Positions 8,288-17,905 of a stretch of 64,000 bases of DNA are shown piece by piece. Every line of letters begins with the position of its first letter. Positions within the stretch are counted from its first letter, which is position 1. The DNA lies in the NCBI GenBank assembly GCA_963842155.1, contig CAWJFP010000012.1, positions 1 to 64,000 of the forward strand, in the 5' to 3' direction. The notes under the pieces were generated by a model that ran no database searches, had not been told where the DNA came from, and saw nothing but the letters and a program-made list of their open reading frames with translations. The DNA is from CAWJFP01 sp963842155. GTDB lineage: Bacteria > Pseudomonadota > Alphaproteobacteria > JACZXZ01. A program made the translations under genes and the position numbers.

Positions 8288-9943
8288 CTATTGGCGCTTG
8301 GCGATCTCGGGCGCGCCCACCGGCTGGAGCGCGTTGGCAACCAGCGTCTTGTCCGCGAGGATCTGGTTGGCGATTTGGACGTCGAGCTTGGACTCCACCG
8401 TCTGCGCCGGGCAGCTCGCGCGCAGGCCGCGGACCTCGTTGGGCGTCGGCTGCGGCGTCACGCGCAAGGTCGCGCGCGCGGCGGCGGTATCGAGACGCCC
8501 GCTCTTGACCGTGTCGAGCACGGCCGCGGCGGCCGCCGCACCGTCGCCGTTGCTCCGGCTGGTGCAGACGTTGGGGATGACGCCGATCTGGTTGAGGATA
8601 TAGCCGGACGGCGCATGGATACGCGACCAGGTGATCACCAGCTCGCCGTCATTGGGCAGCCGGTGCACCGTCTGGACGGTGCCCTTGCCATAGGAGACGG
8701 AGCCCACGAGGACGGCGCGGCCCTGGTCCTGGAGTGCCGCCGCCAGGACCTCGGCGGCCGAGGCGGTATTGCCGTTGACGAGCACGGCGACGGGGCGCCC
8801 CGCCGCCTCGTCAGAGCCGTTCGCGTCGAAGATCTGGTTGCTGTCGGGGTGCCGGCCGCTGGTCGAGAGGATGCGGCCATGGGCGAGGAAGACATCGGCC
8901 GCGTCCACCGCCTGATCGAGCAGCCCGCCCGGATTGTCGCGCAGATCGAGCACCACGCCTTGCGGCGGATGGTCGCCCTCGCGCAGGGCCTTCGTCATCG
9001 CCTGACGCAGCAGCATGGCCGTGTTCTGGTTGAAGCTCGAGATGCGGAAATAGCCGATATCGCCCTCGCGCAGATAGGTCACGGTGCTGGGAATGATGAG
9101 GGCGCGGCGAAGCACGATGTCGCGCGGGCTGTTGGCGGGGCCGCTGGCGAGGGTTACCAGCACGCTGCTGTCGACCGGCCCGCGCAGCCGATCGACGATC
9201 TCGCCGAGGGTCGCACCTTTGATCGTCTGGCCGTCGACGGCCAGGAGCATGTCCTGCGGCCGGATGCCGGCCTTTGCCGCCGGCGTATCGTCGAACACGG
9301 TATCGACGCGAATATCGGCGCCTTCCTGCTTGAGGCCGATGCCGATGCCGCCGAAGCCGTCGCGTTGGGCGCGCTGCTCGCGCGCCACGGCGGGGGCGGC
9401 ATAGCGCGAGAAGCGGTCGAGATGGGAGAGCGCGCGGCCGAAAACCGCGGCGTAGATCTTCTCGGGATCGGTGCCATGGAGCTTGTTCGAGGCAAGCCGC
9501 GCATCCTCGAGCAGCGCCGTCGTGACATCCGCCCAGGCCTCGGGGTCGTCGCCCTTGGGGAGCGTATAACTGTGCAGAACCTTGTCGCTCTGGTCGAGCT
9601 CGACGCGGTCCTTCTGCCGCACGACCTTGAGGGAGGGGTCGAACTGGGTCACGACGCCCATGCTGTCGATCGCCAAATCGGGCATCGAGACGGGCTCGAG
9701 ATAGCGCTCCGAGATATGGGTGAAGCCGGCGCCGATGACCGAATCGGCCATCAGCGAGAAGGGATCGTCGAGCGACGGTCCTTGCGCGCAGGCCGTGGCG
9801 AAAATCAGGAACGCCGCCGGCACGAGCGCGATGAGCGCCTTGCGATGCCCCTGCTGGGTCCAGGAATTCCGGGCAAAACCGCGCTTCAGGGCCTGCCAAG
9901 GGCTGCAGGCGGCAGCATCGAAGCCTTGCCGTTTAACGTCCAT
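8288..9943 (-). CDS. S41 (C-terminal-processing) serine protease, exported
   Basis: A 551-residue CtpA-like protease. A hydrophobic segment at about residues 36-52 ends in ATAC, a possible lipobox (Cys52), after an unusually long charged N-terminus, so the true start may lie further in. A PDZ domain follows (about residues 205-275, GIGIGLKQE to DGQTIKG). The S41 core has the nucleophile Ser in NGNTASAAEVLA and the general-base Lys in SYGKGTVQ, plus the DLRDNPGG oxyanion region. Such enzymes trim or degrade periplasmic proteins from the C-terminus. No adaptor protein is recognisable nearby. Confidence 0.85.
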   Translation of the reverse strand: MDVKRQGFDAAACSPWQALKRGFARNSWTQQGHRKALIALVPAAFLIFATACAQGPSLDDPFSLMADSVIGAGFTHISERYLEPVSMPDLAIDSMGVVTQFDPSLKVVRQKDRVELDQSDKVLHSYTLPKGDDPEAWADVTTALLEDARLASNKLHGTDPEKIYAAVFGRALSHLDRFSRYAAPAVAREQRAQRDGFGGIGIGLKQEGADIRVDTVFDDTPAAKAGIRPQDMLLAVDGQTIKGATLGEIVDRLRGPVDSSVLVTLASGPANSPRDIVLRRALIIPSTVTYLREGDIGYFRISSFNQNTAMLLRQAMTKALREGDHPPQGVVLDLRDNPGGLLDQAVDAADVFLAHGRILSTSGRHPDSNQIFDANGSDEAAGRPVAVLVNGNTASAAEVLAAALQDQGRAVLVGSVSYGKGTVQTVHRLPNDGELVITWSRIHAPSGYILNQIGVIPNVCTSRSNGDGAAAAAAVLDTVKSGRLDTAAARATLRVTPQPTPNEVRGLRASCPAQTVESKLDVQIANQILADKTLVANALQPVGAPEIAKRQ

Positions 9944-10089
9944 GAGCGAGTTGTCCCGAGCGCTAGCTCCCTATCATATAGGACCGCCGGGGCGCGCATG
10001 CACATGATTTCGAACTGACGCCATGCCAAAAAATGAAATTCACCGATTGATCACGATGTTTTGAGGCGATGGCCCAGCGCGCACCGTCG

Positions 10090-12423
10090 CTACCGCCGCG
10101 CGCGGCCGCGCGCGTTCGGCTGGCGCGATTTGACCCTGGCCCGGTTGCCGCCCGCGGGACGCCTGCCGCCGGGCGCGCCGGCAGCGTCGATCAGCTCCAA
10201 TATCAACCCGCCGGTCACCATATCCGCCTCGGCAAGCCGCACCTCCACAGGGTCGCCCAGCACATAGATGCGGCCGGATGAGCGGCCGACCAGCCGATGG
10301 CGCGGCTCGTCATGGACATAATAGTCGCTGGGGAGGCTGCGGATGGGCACGAGCCCGTCGGCGCCGGTCTCCTCGAGGGTGACGAAGAGGCCGAACCGGG
10401 TCACGCCCCCGATGCGGCCGGGGAAGCTCGCGCCGACGCGCGAGACGAGATAGGCCGCGATATAGCGGTCCTCGGCATCGCGCTCGGCCGCGTCGGCCCG
10501 CCGCTCGGTCATGGAGATATGCTCGGCCAGGCGCTCGAGCCCCGCCTCGGCGCCCGCCGGCAGCCCGTCCGGTCCGAGGCCGAGCGCCGCGATGAGGGAG
10601 CGGTGGACCAGCAAGTCCGCATAGCGCCGGATGGGCGAGGTGAAATGGGCATAGCGCCTGAGCGCCAAGCCGAAATGGCCCAGGTTGGCCGGGCTATAGA
10701 CCGCCTGGGCCTGGCTGCGCAGCACCACCTGGCTCACCAGATGGCTATGCGGCGTGTCCGCCGCCTTTTCCAGGATCTGGGTGAAATGCTGGGGCTTGAG
10801 CACTTGCCCCTTGGCGAGCTTGTAGCCGAGGCTGGCGAGAAATTCACGCAATGCGTCGATCTTCTCGGGCGCCGGCGCGTCATGGACGCGGTAGACGCAG
10901 GGGCGATGCTTCGCCTCCAACGTCTCGGCGGCGCAGACATTGGCCGCGATCATGAACTCCTCGATGAGCTTGTGGCTGTCGAGGCGCGCCCGCGGCAGGA
11001 TGCGGTCGATCCGCCCGTCGGCGCCCAAAATGACCTGCCGCTCGGGCAAATCGAGATCGAGCGCGCCGCGCGCGAGCCGCGCCTTCAAGAGCGCGCCGAA
11101 GGCGCCGTAGAGCGGCGCGATCGCAGTCGCGCGCAGCGGGCCCGTAGTCTCGTCCGGGCGTCCGTCCGCCGCGGCCTGCACTTGGCCATAAGTGAGCCGC
11201 GCCGCCGAGCGCATCAGGCCGCGCTCGAAGCGGTGGCGGCGTTTATGGCCCTCGGCATCGATCCAGATATGGACGGCGAGGCAGCCGCGCTCCTCGCCGG
11301 GCTTGAGCGAGCACCAGCCGTTCGACAGCGCCTCGGGCAGCATCGGCACCACGCGGTCGGGGAAATAGGCCGAATTGCCGCGCTCCGCCGCCGCGCGGTC
11401 GAGCGGGTCGCCCGGACGCACATAATGGGCCACGTCCGCGATCGCCACGAGGAGGTGCCAGCCGCCCGGATTGGCCGGATCGGGGTCGGGCTCGGCCCAG
11501 ACGGCGTCGTCGAAATCGCGCGCGTCCTCGCCGTCGATGGTGACGAGCGGCGTCGTGCGCAGATCGCTGCGCTTGGCGAGGGTGACGGGGCCGGCCGAGG
11601 CCGCGCGCGCCAGCGCATCGGCCGGGAAATCGACCGGAATGCCGCGGCCCAGGATGGCGATGAGGCTGATCGAGCGCGGATTGCCCATGTCGCCGAGGCG
11701 CTCGAGCACGCGCGCCTGGCGCAGACCCAGCCGGTTGGCCGGGAGGACCTCGCCCAGCACGAGCTCGCCCTCCTTGGCGCCCGCCTCGTCGCCGCGCGCC
11801 ACCACATAGTCCGCCTTGTCGCGCCGGTCGGTCGAGCGGATGCGCCCGCCGTCGGCTGCCAGGGCGAAGACGCCGAGCGCCTTGCCGGGCGCCTCGGCGA
11901 TGCGGCGGATGGTGCGGCCCTCATAGCGCCCGGCGCCGATATGCTTGAGCCGCGCGAGCACGCGGTCGCCGGGGCCGAGCGCAGGGACGCCGCGCCGGTC
12001 GGGCGCCATGACGATGCGCGGCGGCGGGCCCGCGCCTTCCCAGACGACGGGCTTGGCCAGCACTTCGCCGTCCTCGTCCGTGCCGGTGACGGCGACGACC
12101 GTGACCTCCGGCAGCCGTCCCGGCGCGCCCAGGCGGCGGCCGCGGTTCCGCGCCACCGCCGCCTCGCGCTCGAGCTCCTTCAGCATGGCTTTGAGGGCGA
12201 TGCGATCGGCGCCGCTGACCCGGAAGGCGCGGGCGATCTCCCGCTTGCCGACGGGCACGGGGCTCTCGCGGATAAAGGCGAGGAGCTGCTCCTTGCTCGG
12301 CAGAGGGGCGGCTTTCGGCTTCGGATGCTTCGCCGGCAAGTCGCGCCCGTCAGGCGCCGCCGCCGGCGGCCGCCGGCTTGCGGCGGGCGCGGGGCTTGGG
12401 CGTCGATTTCGCCTTGCCGGCAT
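10090..12423 (-). CDS. rnr: Ribonuclease R
   Basis: A 777-residue 3'-5' exoribonuclease. An N-terminal winged-helix region is followed by OB cold-shock domains. The RNB catalytic domain contains the acidic cluster in DGEDARDFDDAV and the motif AIADVAHYV, and an S1 domain follows (GRIGGVTRFGLFVTLEE). The C-terminus is a short Arg-rich tail. It degrades structured RNA and takes part in rRNA and tmRNA quality control. The start ATG at 12423 overlaps the topA end by 74 bases. A TTG just after the topA stop (near 12338) would remove an unconserved Pro/Arg-rich leader and is a real alternative. Confidence 0.9.
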   Translation of the reverse strand: MPARRNRRPSPAPAASRRPPAAAPDGRDLPAKHPKPKAAPLPSKEQLLAFIRESPVPVGKREIARAFRVSGADRIALKAMLKELEREAAVARNRGRRLGAPGRLPEVTVVAVTGTDEDGEVLAKPVVWEGAGPPPRIVMAPDRRGVPALGPGDRVLARLKHIGAGRYEGRTIRRIAEAPGKALGVFALAADGGRIRSTDRRDKADYVVARGDEAGAKEGELVLGEVLPANRLGLRQARVLERLGDMGNPRSISLIAILGRGIPVDFPADALARAASAGPVTLAKRSDLRTTPLVTIDGEDARDFDDAVWAEPDPDPANPGGWHLLVAIADVAHYVRPGDPLDRAAAERGNSAYFPDRVVPMLPEALSNGWCSLKPGEERGCLAVHIWIDAEGHKRRHRFERGLMRSAARLTYGQVQAAADGRPDETTGPLRATAIAPLYGAFGALLKARLARGALDLDLPERQVILGADGRIDRILPRARLDSHKLIEEFMIAANVCAAETLEAKHRPCVYRVHDAPAPEKIDALREFLASLGYKLAKGQVLKPQHFTQILEKAADTPHSHLVSQVVLRSQAQAVYSPANLGHFGLALRRYAHFTSPIRRYADLLVHRSLIAALGLGPDGLPAGAEAGLERLAEHISMTERRADAAERDAEDRYIAAYLVSRVGASFPGRIGGVTRFGLFVTLEETGADGLVPIRSLPSDYYVHDEPRHRLVGRSSGRIYVLGDPVEVRLAEADMVTGGLILELIDAAGAPGGRRPAGGNRARVKSRQPNARGRARR

Positions 12424-15072
12424 TCGCCTTGGCCGCTGTCTTCACCACTGCCTTGTCGGCCGCCCGCTTGGTCGCCTTCGCGGGGCCGCGGGAGGGCTTG
12501 GCGCGGCGGGCGGTCTTGGCGCGATCGGACGGCGGTCGCGCGGCGCGCTCGGCGAGCAGCGCCAACGCCTCCTCCATCGTCACCTCGGCGGGCTCCTTGC
12601 CGCGCGGCAAGGTGGCGTTGACCGCGCCATGCTTGACATAGGGGCCGTAGCGCCCCTTGAGCACGCGCACCGGCGCGCCGTCGCTCGGATGCGGCCCGAC
12701 CTCGCGCAGCACCTGCGGCTGGTTGCGGCCGACGCTCTTGGCGGCCAGCAGGTCGACGGCGCGGTTGACCCCGATGGTCAGCAGCTCCTCGAGCGAGCCC
12801 AGGCTGCGATAGACGGTCTCGTGCTTGATATAGGGGCCGAAGCGGCCGATCCCGGCCGTGATGGGCTTGCCGCTCTCCGGATGAAGGCCGACCTCGCGCG
12901 GCAGCGCCAGCAGCTTGAGCGCCAGCTCGAGATCGACGGACTCGGGCGCGGTGCCGCGCGGCAGCGAGACGCGCTTGGGTTTGGCCGCGGCGGCAGCCTC
13001 GCCGCCTTCCTTGCCGTTCCCGCTCTCGCCGAGCTGCACGTAATGCCCGTACGGCCCCAGGCGCAGCGAGACCGGCAGGCCGCTTGCGGGGTCGGTGCCG
13101 AGGATGCGCGGCCCGTCCTGGGCCGCCGCCACGCCGCCCTCGCCGTTGGCGCGGATCTCGAGCGGGCGCGTATAGCGGCATTCCGGGTAGTTCGAGCAGC
13201 CGATGAAGGCGCCGAAGCGGCCGAGCTTGAGGCTGAGCTGGCCCTTGCCGCAAACCGGGCAGGCGCGCGGGTCGCCGCCGTCGGCGCGCGGGGGAAAGAA
13301 ATGAGGGCGCGAGCTCCTCGTTGAGCGCGTCGATGACCTGCCTTCATCGAGAGGTCCTTGGTGCTCTCGACGGCCTTGCCGAAGCTGTCCCAGAACTTGC
13401 GCAGCAGCGCCTTCCAGTCGATGCGCCCATCCGAGACGTCGTCGAGCTGGCCCTCCAGCTCGGCGGTGAAGTTGTACTCGACATAGCGCTCGAAGAAGCT
13501 CACCAGGAAGGCCGTCACGATGCGGCCGCGATCCTCGGGGATGAAGCGGCTCTTCTCGAGCCGGACATATTTGCGGTCCTGCAGCACCTGGAGGATCGAG
13601 GCGTAGGTCGAGGGCCGGCCGATGCCGAGCTCCTCGAGCCGCTTGACGAGGCTCGCCTCGCTGAAGCGCGGCGGCGGCTGGGTGAAATGCTGCTCGGGCT
13701 TGACGGCGCCGCGCTCCAGCGCCTCGCCCGGCTTGACCTGGGGCAGGCGGCGCTCGGCCTCCTCCTCGTCCGCCGGATCGTCGCGGCCCTCCTGGTAGAC
13801 GCGGAGGAAGCCGTCGAAGAGCAGCACCGCACCCGTCGCGCGCAAGGCGGCTTTGCCCGCCTTGTCGCCGATGTCGATCGCGACCTGGTCGAGCCGCGCG
13901 CTCTCCATCTGGCTCGCCACCGTGCGCAGCCAGATGAGCTCGTAGAGCCGGCGCAGATCGCCGTCGAGATGCGCGGCGACGTCCTGCGGGCGGCGGCCGA
14001 CATCGGTCGGCCGGATCGCCTCATGCGCCTCCTGCGCGTTCTTGGCGGTGGTCTTGTAGCGGCGCGGCTCGGCGGGAAGGTAGTTCGTGCCGTATTGCTG
14101 CTCGATCAGGCGCCGCGCGCCGCCGATGGCCTCGCCCGCCAGCGCCACGCTGTCGGTGCGCATATAGGTGATGAGGCCGACGGTCTCCCCGCCCAGATCG
14201 ACGCCCTCGTAGAGCCGCTGGGCCGCGCGCATGGTGCGGCTCGCGCCGAAGCCGAGCTTGCGCGAGGCCTCCTGCTGGAGCGTCGAGGTGGTGAAGGGCG
14301 GCTGCGGATGGCGCCGCGTCTCCTTGCGCTCGACCTTGAGGACGCTGTAGTCGCCGCCCTCGATCGCGCGCACCGCCGCGTCGGCCTTGGCCTTGTCGCC
14401 GAGATCGAACTTCTCGAGCTTCTTGCCGTCGAGATGGGTGAGGCGCGCGGTGAGAGGGGCGCGCGAGGGCGTCAGGAAATCGACGTCGACGGTCCAATAT
14501 TCGCGCGGGTCGAAGCGCTCGATCTCGGCTTCGCGCTCGCAGACGAGGCGCAACGCCACCGACTGCACGCGTCCGGCCGAGCGGCTCCCCGGCAGCTTGC
14601 GCCACAGCACGGGCGAGAGGGAGAAGCCCACGAGATAATCGAGCGCGCGGCGGGCGAGATAGGCCTCGACCAGCTCCTTGTTCACCTCGCGCGGATGGCG
14701 CATGGCGTCGAGCACGGCGTCCTTGGTGATCTCGTTGAACACCACGCGCTTCACGTCGCCGCGGCCCAAGGCCTTGCGCTCCTTGAGCAGCTCCAGCACA
14801 TGCCAGGAGATGGCCTCGCCCTCGCGGTCGGGGTCGGTCGCGAGATAGACATGCTCGGCGCCCTTGGCGGCCTTGGCGATCTCGCGGATATGCTTCTCCG
14901 AGCCGCCATCGACCTCCCAGGACATGGCGAAGTCCTCGTCGGGACGCACCGAGCCGTCCTTGGGCGGCAGGTCTCGCACATGGCCATAGCTCGCCACCAC
15001 CAAGAAGTCCTTGCCCAGGTACTTGTTGATGGTCTTGGCCTTGGCCGGCGATTCGACGACGACGAGCTTCAT
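12350..15072 (-). CDS. topA: DNA topoisomerase I, interrupted by two +1 frameshifts
   Basis: Type IA topoisomerase that relaxes negative supercoils. The N-terminal part is intact: Toprim start VVVESPAKAKTINKYLG, DPDREGEAISWH, and the catalytic Tyr in GLITYMRTDS. After TKDLSMK the frame breaks. One surplus base at 13338-13341 leads to a second frame reading VIDALNEELAP. A second surplus base near 13304 leads to the frame with the Cys-rich and repeated C-terminal domains (ACPVCGKG, IGCSNYPECRY, and the repeated FGPYIK / YGPYVK motif). Removing two bases gives a normal ~906-residue protein. As topA is normally essential, insertion errors are likelier than a dead gene. Confidence 0.9.
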
Positions 15073-15120
15073 GCAGTCAGCAGTTCTGCCGTAAAGGACA
15101 GCGCTTCTAGATGGTTTAGC

Positions 15121-16242
15121 CTAGGAGAGCAAGCTTGCCCGGTGGCCGGGGTGGCGTTCGAGCCGGCCCGCGAGCTCCAGCTCCAGCAGCACCCAGGAGA
15201 CCACTGCAGGCGACAAATGGGATTGCCGCAGTATCTCGTCAACCGCCACGGGGGTCGGGCTCAGGCATTCGAGCACGAGCGCGCGGGCGCGGCCGAGCTC
15301 GGATTCGCTAGGCGCCAAGGGCGGCGCGGCTTCTGTCACGGTGTCCTCCTCTCGGAGCGGCGGGCGCAAGCCGGCCTCGAGCCCGGCAAGCACGTCGGCG
15401 GCCGATTCGGTCAGCATGGCGCCCTGGCGGATCAACCCGTTGGTGCCCTTGCAGCGCGGGTCGAGCGGCGAGCCCGGCACGGCGAAGACCTCGCGGCCCT
15501 GCTCGAGCGCGAAGCGCGCCGTGATGAGCGAGCCCGAGCGCTCGGCCGCCTCCACCACCACGATGCCGAGCGCGAGGCCCGAGATGAGGCGGTTCCGCCG
15601 GGGGAAATGCCGCCCCTGCGGCACGGTGCCCGGCGCCATCTCCGACAGCGCCAGGCCCTGGCTCAGGATCATGTCGTAAAGTTGTTTGTTTTCATCGGGA
15701 TAGACGACATCGACGCCGCCGGCCATGACAGCCACGGTGCCGCTCGCGAGCGCGCCCTTATGGGCCGCCGCGTCGATGCCGCGGGCGAGGCCGGAGGCCA
15801 CGACGATGCCCTCCTTGCCGAGCTCGGCGGCGATCGTCTCGGCGAGGCGCCGTCCGTTGGCCGAGGCGTTGCGCGCGCCCACGATGCCGACGATGCGGCG
15901 CTCCAAAAGATGCACATGGCCGCGCAGGAAGATGACGGGCGGCGCATCCTCGAGTGCTGCCAGCGGCGCGGGGTAGCCGGGCTCGTCGTGGCAAAGCAGG
16001 CTGCCGCCCATGGCGGCGGCGGCGGCAAGCTCGCGCTCGACGGCGGCGCGGGCGGGAATGCGGATCGGCCGGTCGCGCCCGCCGCGCCGGGCAAGCTCGG
16101 GCAAGCCCGAGAGCGCCGCCTCGGCCGAGCCGAAACGCGCCAGCAGTTGGTAGAAGGTCACGGGCCCGACATGCTCGCTGCGGAGAAGACGCAGCCAATC
16201 GAGCCGCTCCGTTGCCGTGAAGGCTTTTCCCCCGGCAGCCAT
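15121..16242 (-). CDS. dprA: DNA-processing protein DprA
   Basis: A 373-residue protein that loads RecA on incoming single-stranded DNA during transformation. The Rossmann-like core is complete: GIVGARNAS, VASGLARGIDAAAHKGAL, AGGVDVVYPDEN, FPRRNRLISGLA and EAAERSGSLITARFALEQGREVF. A C-terminal winged-helix region (VDEILRQSHLSPAVVSWVLLELEL) is also present. ATG at 16242 (MAAGGKAF) is chosen. An in-frame alternative start 36 bases upstream adds 12 residues with no clear match. It lies in the same direction between plsY and topA, the usual alphaproteobacterial order. Confidence 0.93.
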   Translation of the reverse strand: MAAGGKAFTATERLDWLRLLRSEHVGPVTFYQLLARFGSAEAALSGLPELARRGGRDRPIRIPARAAVERELAAAAAMGGSLLCHDEPGYPAPLAALEDAPPVIFLRGHVHLLERRIVGIVGARNASANGRRLAETIAAELGKEGIVVASGLARGIDAAAHKGALASGTVAVMAGGVDVVYPDENKQLYDMILSQGLALSEMAPGTVPQGRHFPRRNRLISGLALGIVVVEAAERSGSLITARFALEQGREVFAVPGSPLDPRCKGTNGLIRQGAMLTESAADVLAGLEAGLRPPLREEDTVTEAAPPLAPSESELGRARALVLECLSPTPVAVDEILRQSHLSPAVVSWVLLELELAGRLERHPGHRASLLS

Positions 16243-16323
16243 GCAGTGAACATATAGCGAACGCAGCGCACCGGTCAATCGGAACCGGCGCGCGGCCGGA
16301 GGATGCGCCCCCTGGGCCGGAGG

Positions 16324-16941
16324 TCAGCGCCTGGCGCCGATCTTGGGTTCCGTGCCGGAGACGAGCCGTCGGATATTGGCCACATGGCGCAGCCAGACGA
16401 GGAGGGCGATGAGAAGCGCCAACCCGATCTGCTCGCTATTGCGGGGGAGAAGCCAGGCATAGAACGGCGCCGCGAGGAAGGCCAGCAAGGCGGCGAGCGA
16501 GGAGTAGCGCGAGAGGGCCGCGACCAGGAGCCAGGTCGCGCAGGCGGCGAGCCCGACGGGCCAGGCGCTCGCCAGGAGGACGCCCAGGCCGGTCGCCACG
16601 CCCTTGCCTCCTTTGAAGCGTAGCCAGACGGGAAAGAGATGGCCGACCACGGCGCCCGCTCCGGCGAGCGCCGCCATGTCCGGGCCCATGGTCCCGGCGA
16701 GAAGGACGGCCGCGGCACCCTTGGCGCCGTCGAGCAAGAGGGTAAGCGCGGCGAGCGCCTTGTTCCCCGTGCGCAGCACGTTGGTCGCGCCGATATTGCC
16801 CGAGCCTAGATTGCGTATGTCGCCGAGCCCGGCAAGCCGCGTCAGCAGGAGCCCGAAGGGGATCGAGCCCAGGAGATAGCCGGCGAAAGCCGCCCCATAG
16901 AACGGCCAGGTGAAGGCGAGGCTGCCGAGCGGATGCGGCAT
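16324..16941 (-). CDS. plsY: Acyl-phosphate:glycerol-3-phosphate acyltransferase PlsY
   Basis: A 205-residue integral membrane enzyme making 1-acyl-glycerol-3-phosphate, the first step of phospholipid synthesis in most bacteria. The conserved loops GSIPFG, GSGNIGATNVLR and FKGGKGVATGLG are intact, separated by about five hydrophobic helices. It precedes dprA and topA. Its usual upstream neighbour pyrC is about 6 kb away here because of the inserted accessory block. No clear promoter was identified in the short gap before the accessory genes. Confidence 0.95.
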   Translation of the reverse strand: MPHPLGSLAFTWPFYGAAFAGYLLGSIPFGLLLTRLAGLGDIRNLGSGNIGATNVLRTGNKALAALTLLLDGAKGAAAVLLAGTMGPDMAALAGAGAVVGHLFPVWLRFKGGKGVATGLGVLLASAWPVGLAACATWLLVAALSRYSSLAALLAFLAAPFYAWLLPRNSEQIGLALLIALLVWLRHVANIRRLVSGTEPKIGARR

Positions 16942-17006
16942 GGCGGATACTCCAGGATCGGGCCGCCGATCGGCGACCAGTGATCCAGTGACGAAGGATT
17001 CAAAAG

Positions 17007-17694
17007 CTATCTGGACTTCAGTAAATTTTCCGCGACTTGCTTGATACCCTCGGCAACGTTCGTAAGTGCTTCATCGCGGTCAGCCCACATGCCAATCGCC
17101 TTGGCATCTTTAGGCAAGGCTTGAAGCTTGGCGAACGGGGTATGGAACCAAAGGCAACTGCGCAAAATTATTGGGATAACTGTAGCCTCGCTCGACGCGT
17201 GCAATTCCATAGCTTTCTCGAGTTCTATATCATAGCAATACGGCGAATTGATAAAATCGATGCTGATGAGCAGCAGAATGATATCAGCGTCATTGAGCTT
17301 TGCTGATATCGTCTTGTCCCATTCATCCCCCGCCTTGATTTTGCGGTCGTGCCAAGCTTCGACAAGACTTCAGACGCCGTAGTGGCTCAAGATGCTGAAG
17401 CAGCTCCACCTTGAGAGATTCGTCCGCATGGGAATAACAGACAAACACGCTTAACGCCTTGGTACCTGGCACATTCGCCAACGCCACTGAACCTCCTTTT
17501 CCGCGGCCGACTATGATTTTGTTCTCGTCGACCAGCTGGCTCTTCACTCGGTTGTAACGGTCCTCATCCCAATTGAGGGCACTGCGAAACGTAATGTTTC
17601 CGACGAGCGCCTGCTCGCCCTTGGATATCTCAGAAAGCTTGGCGAGAAAAATCTCGCTGTAACTCCTCTTTCTCGCTACCCCTTTTCTGGCCAT
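17007..17694 (-). CDS. Winged-helix-like/TIR domain protein (one +1 frameshift)
   Basis: About 229 codons once one surplus base is removed. Residues about 8-70 (SYSEIFLAKLSEISKGEQAL... with basic GRGKGG) look like a winged-helix DNA-binding or dimerisation domain. A TIR domain follows: LSVFVCYSHADESLK, the box EAWHDRKIKAGDEWDK, IILLLISIDFINSPYCYDIELEKA (with the conserved Glu expected to be catalytic in TIR NADases) and KLQALPKDAKAIGMWADRDEA. The frame breaks at 17364-17373, between LEPLRR and VEAWHD. TIR proteins often act in phage defence by consuming or cyclising NAD; that role is inferred. G+C is well below that of the flanks. The start is uncertain (17694 or 17706). Confidence 0.7.
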
Positions 17695-17905
17695 AGAAGC
17701 CCCCATCCACATTGAGCAGTGGAGATCTCCGCCGCTCTGCAAGCCTTCGTCAGGATCGACATTTGGGTTGCGTTCGACAAGAAAATTATCTCACCCGATG
17801 TCCTATTACGGGCTTTCCATCGCTCTGATTTTCCAGTTGACGTTGGTGACCCTACGCCGGGCCGCATGACGCGGGCGGACTAGGCGTTCGAAGGGAATCT
17901 CACTC

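Noticed and set aside
13321..16257. A 978-codon plus-strand frame opposite topA and dprA
   Set aside because: It is the mirror of high-G+C coding sequence: Leu/Ala/Gly/Arg-rich with no motifs, and opposite two well-conserved genes. Similar long mirror frames lie opposite rnr, the S41 protease gene, the Mo subunit and others.
17719..17883. A 54-residue plus-strand frame between the membrane-protein gene and the TIR gene
   Set aside because: It reads plausibly (VEISAALQAFVRIDIWVAFD...) but starts at GTG without a ribosome site, lies opposite the TIR leader and matches nothing known. It could be a gene remnant; support is too weak.
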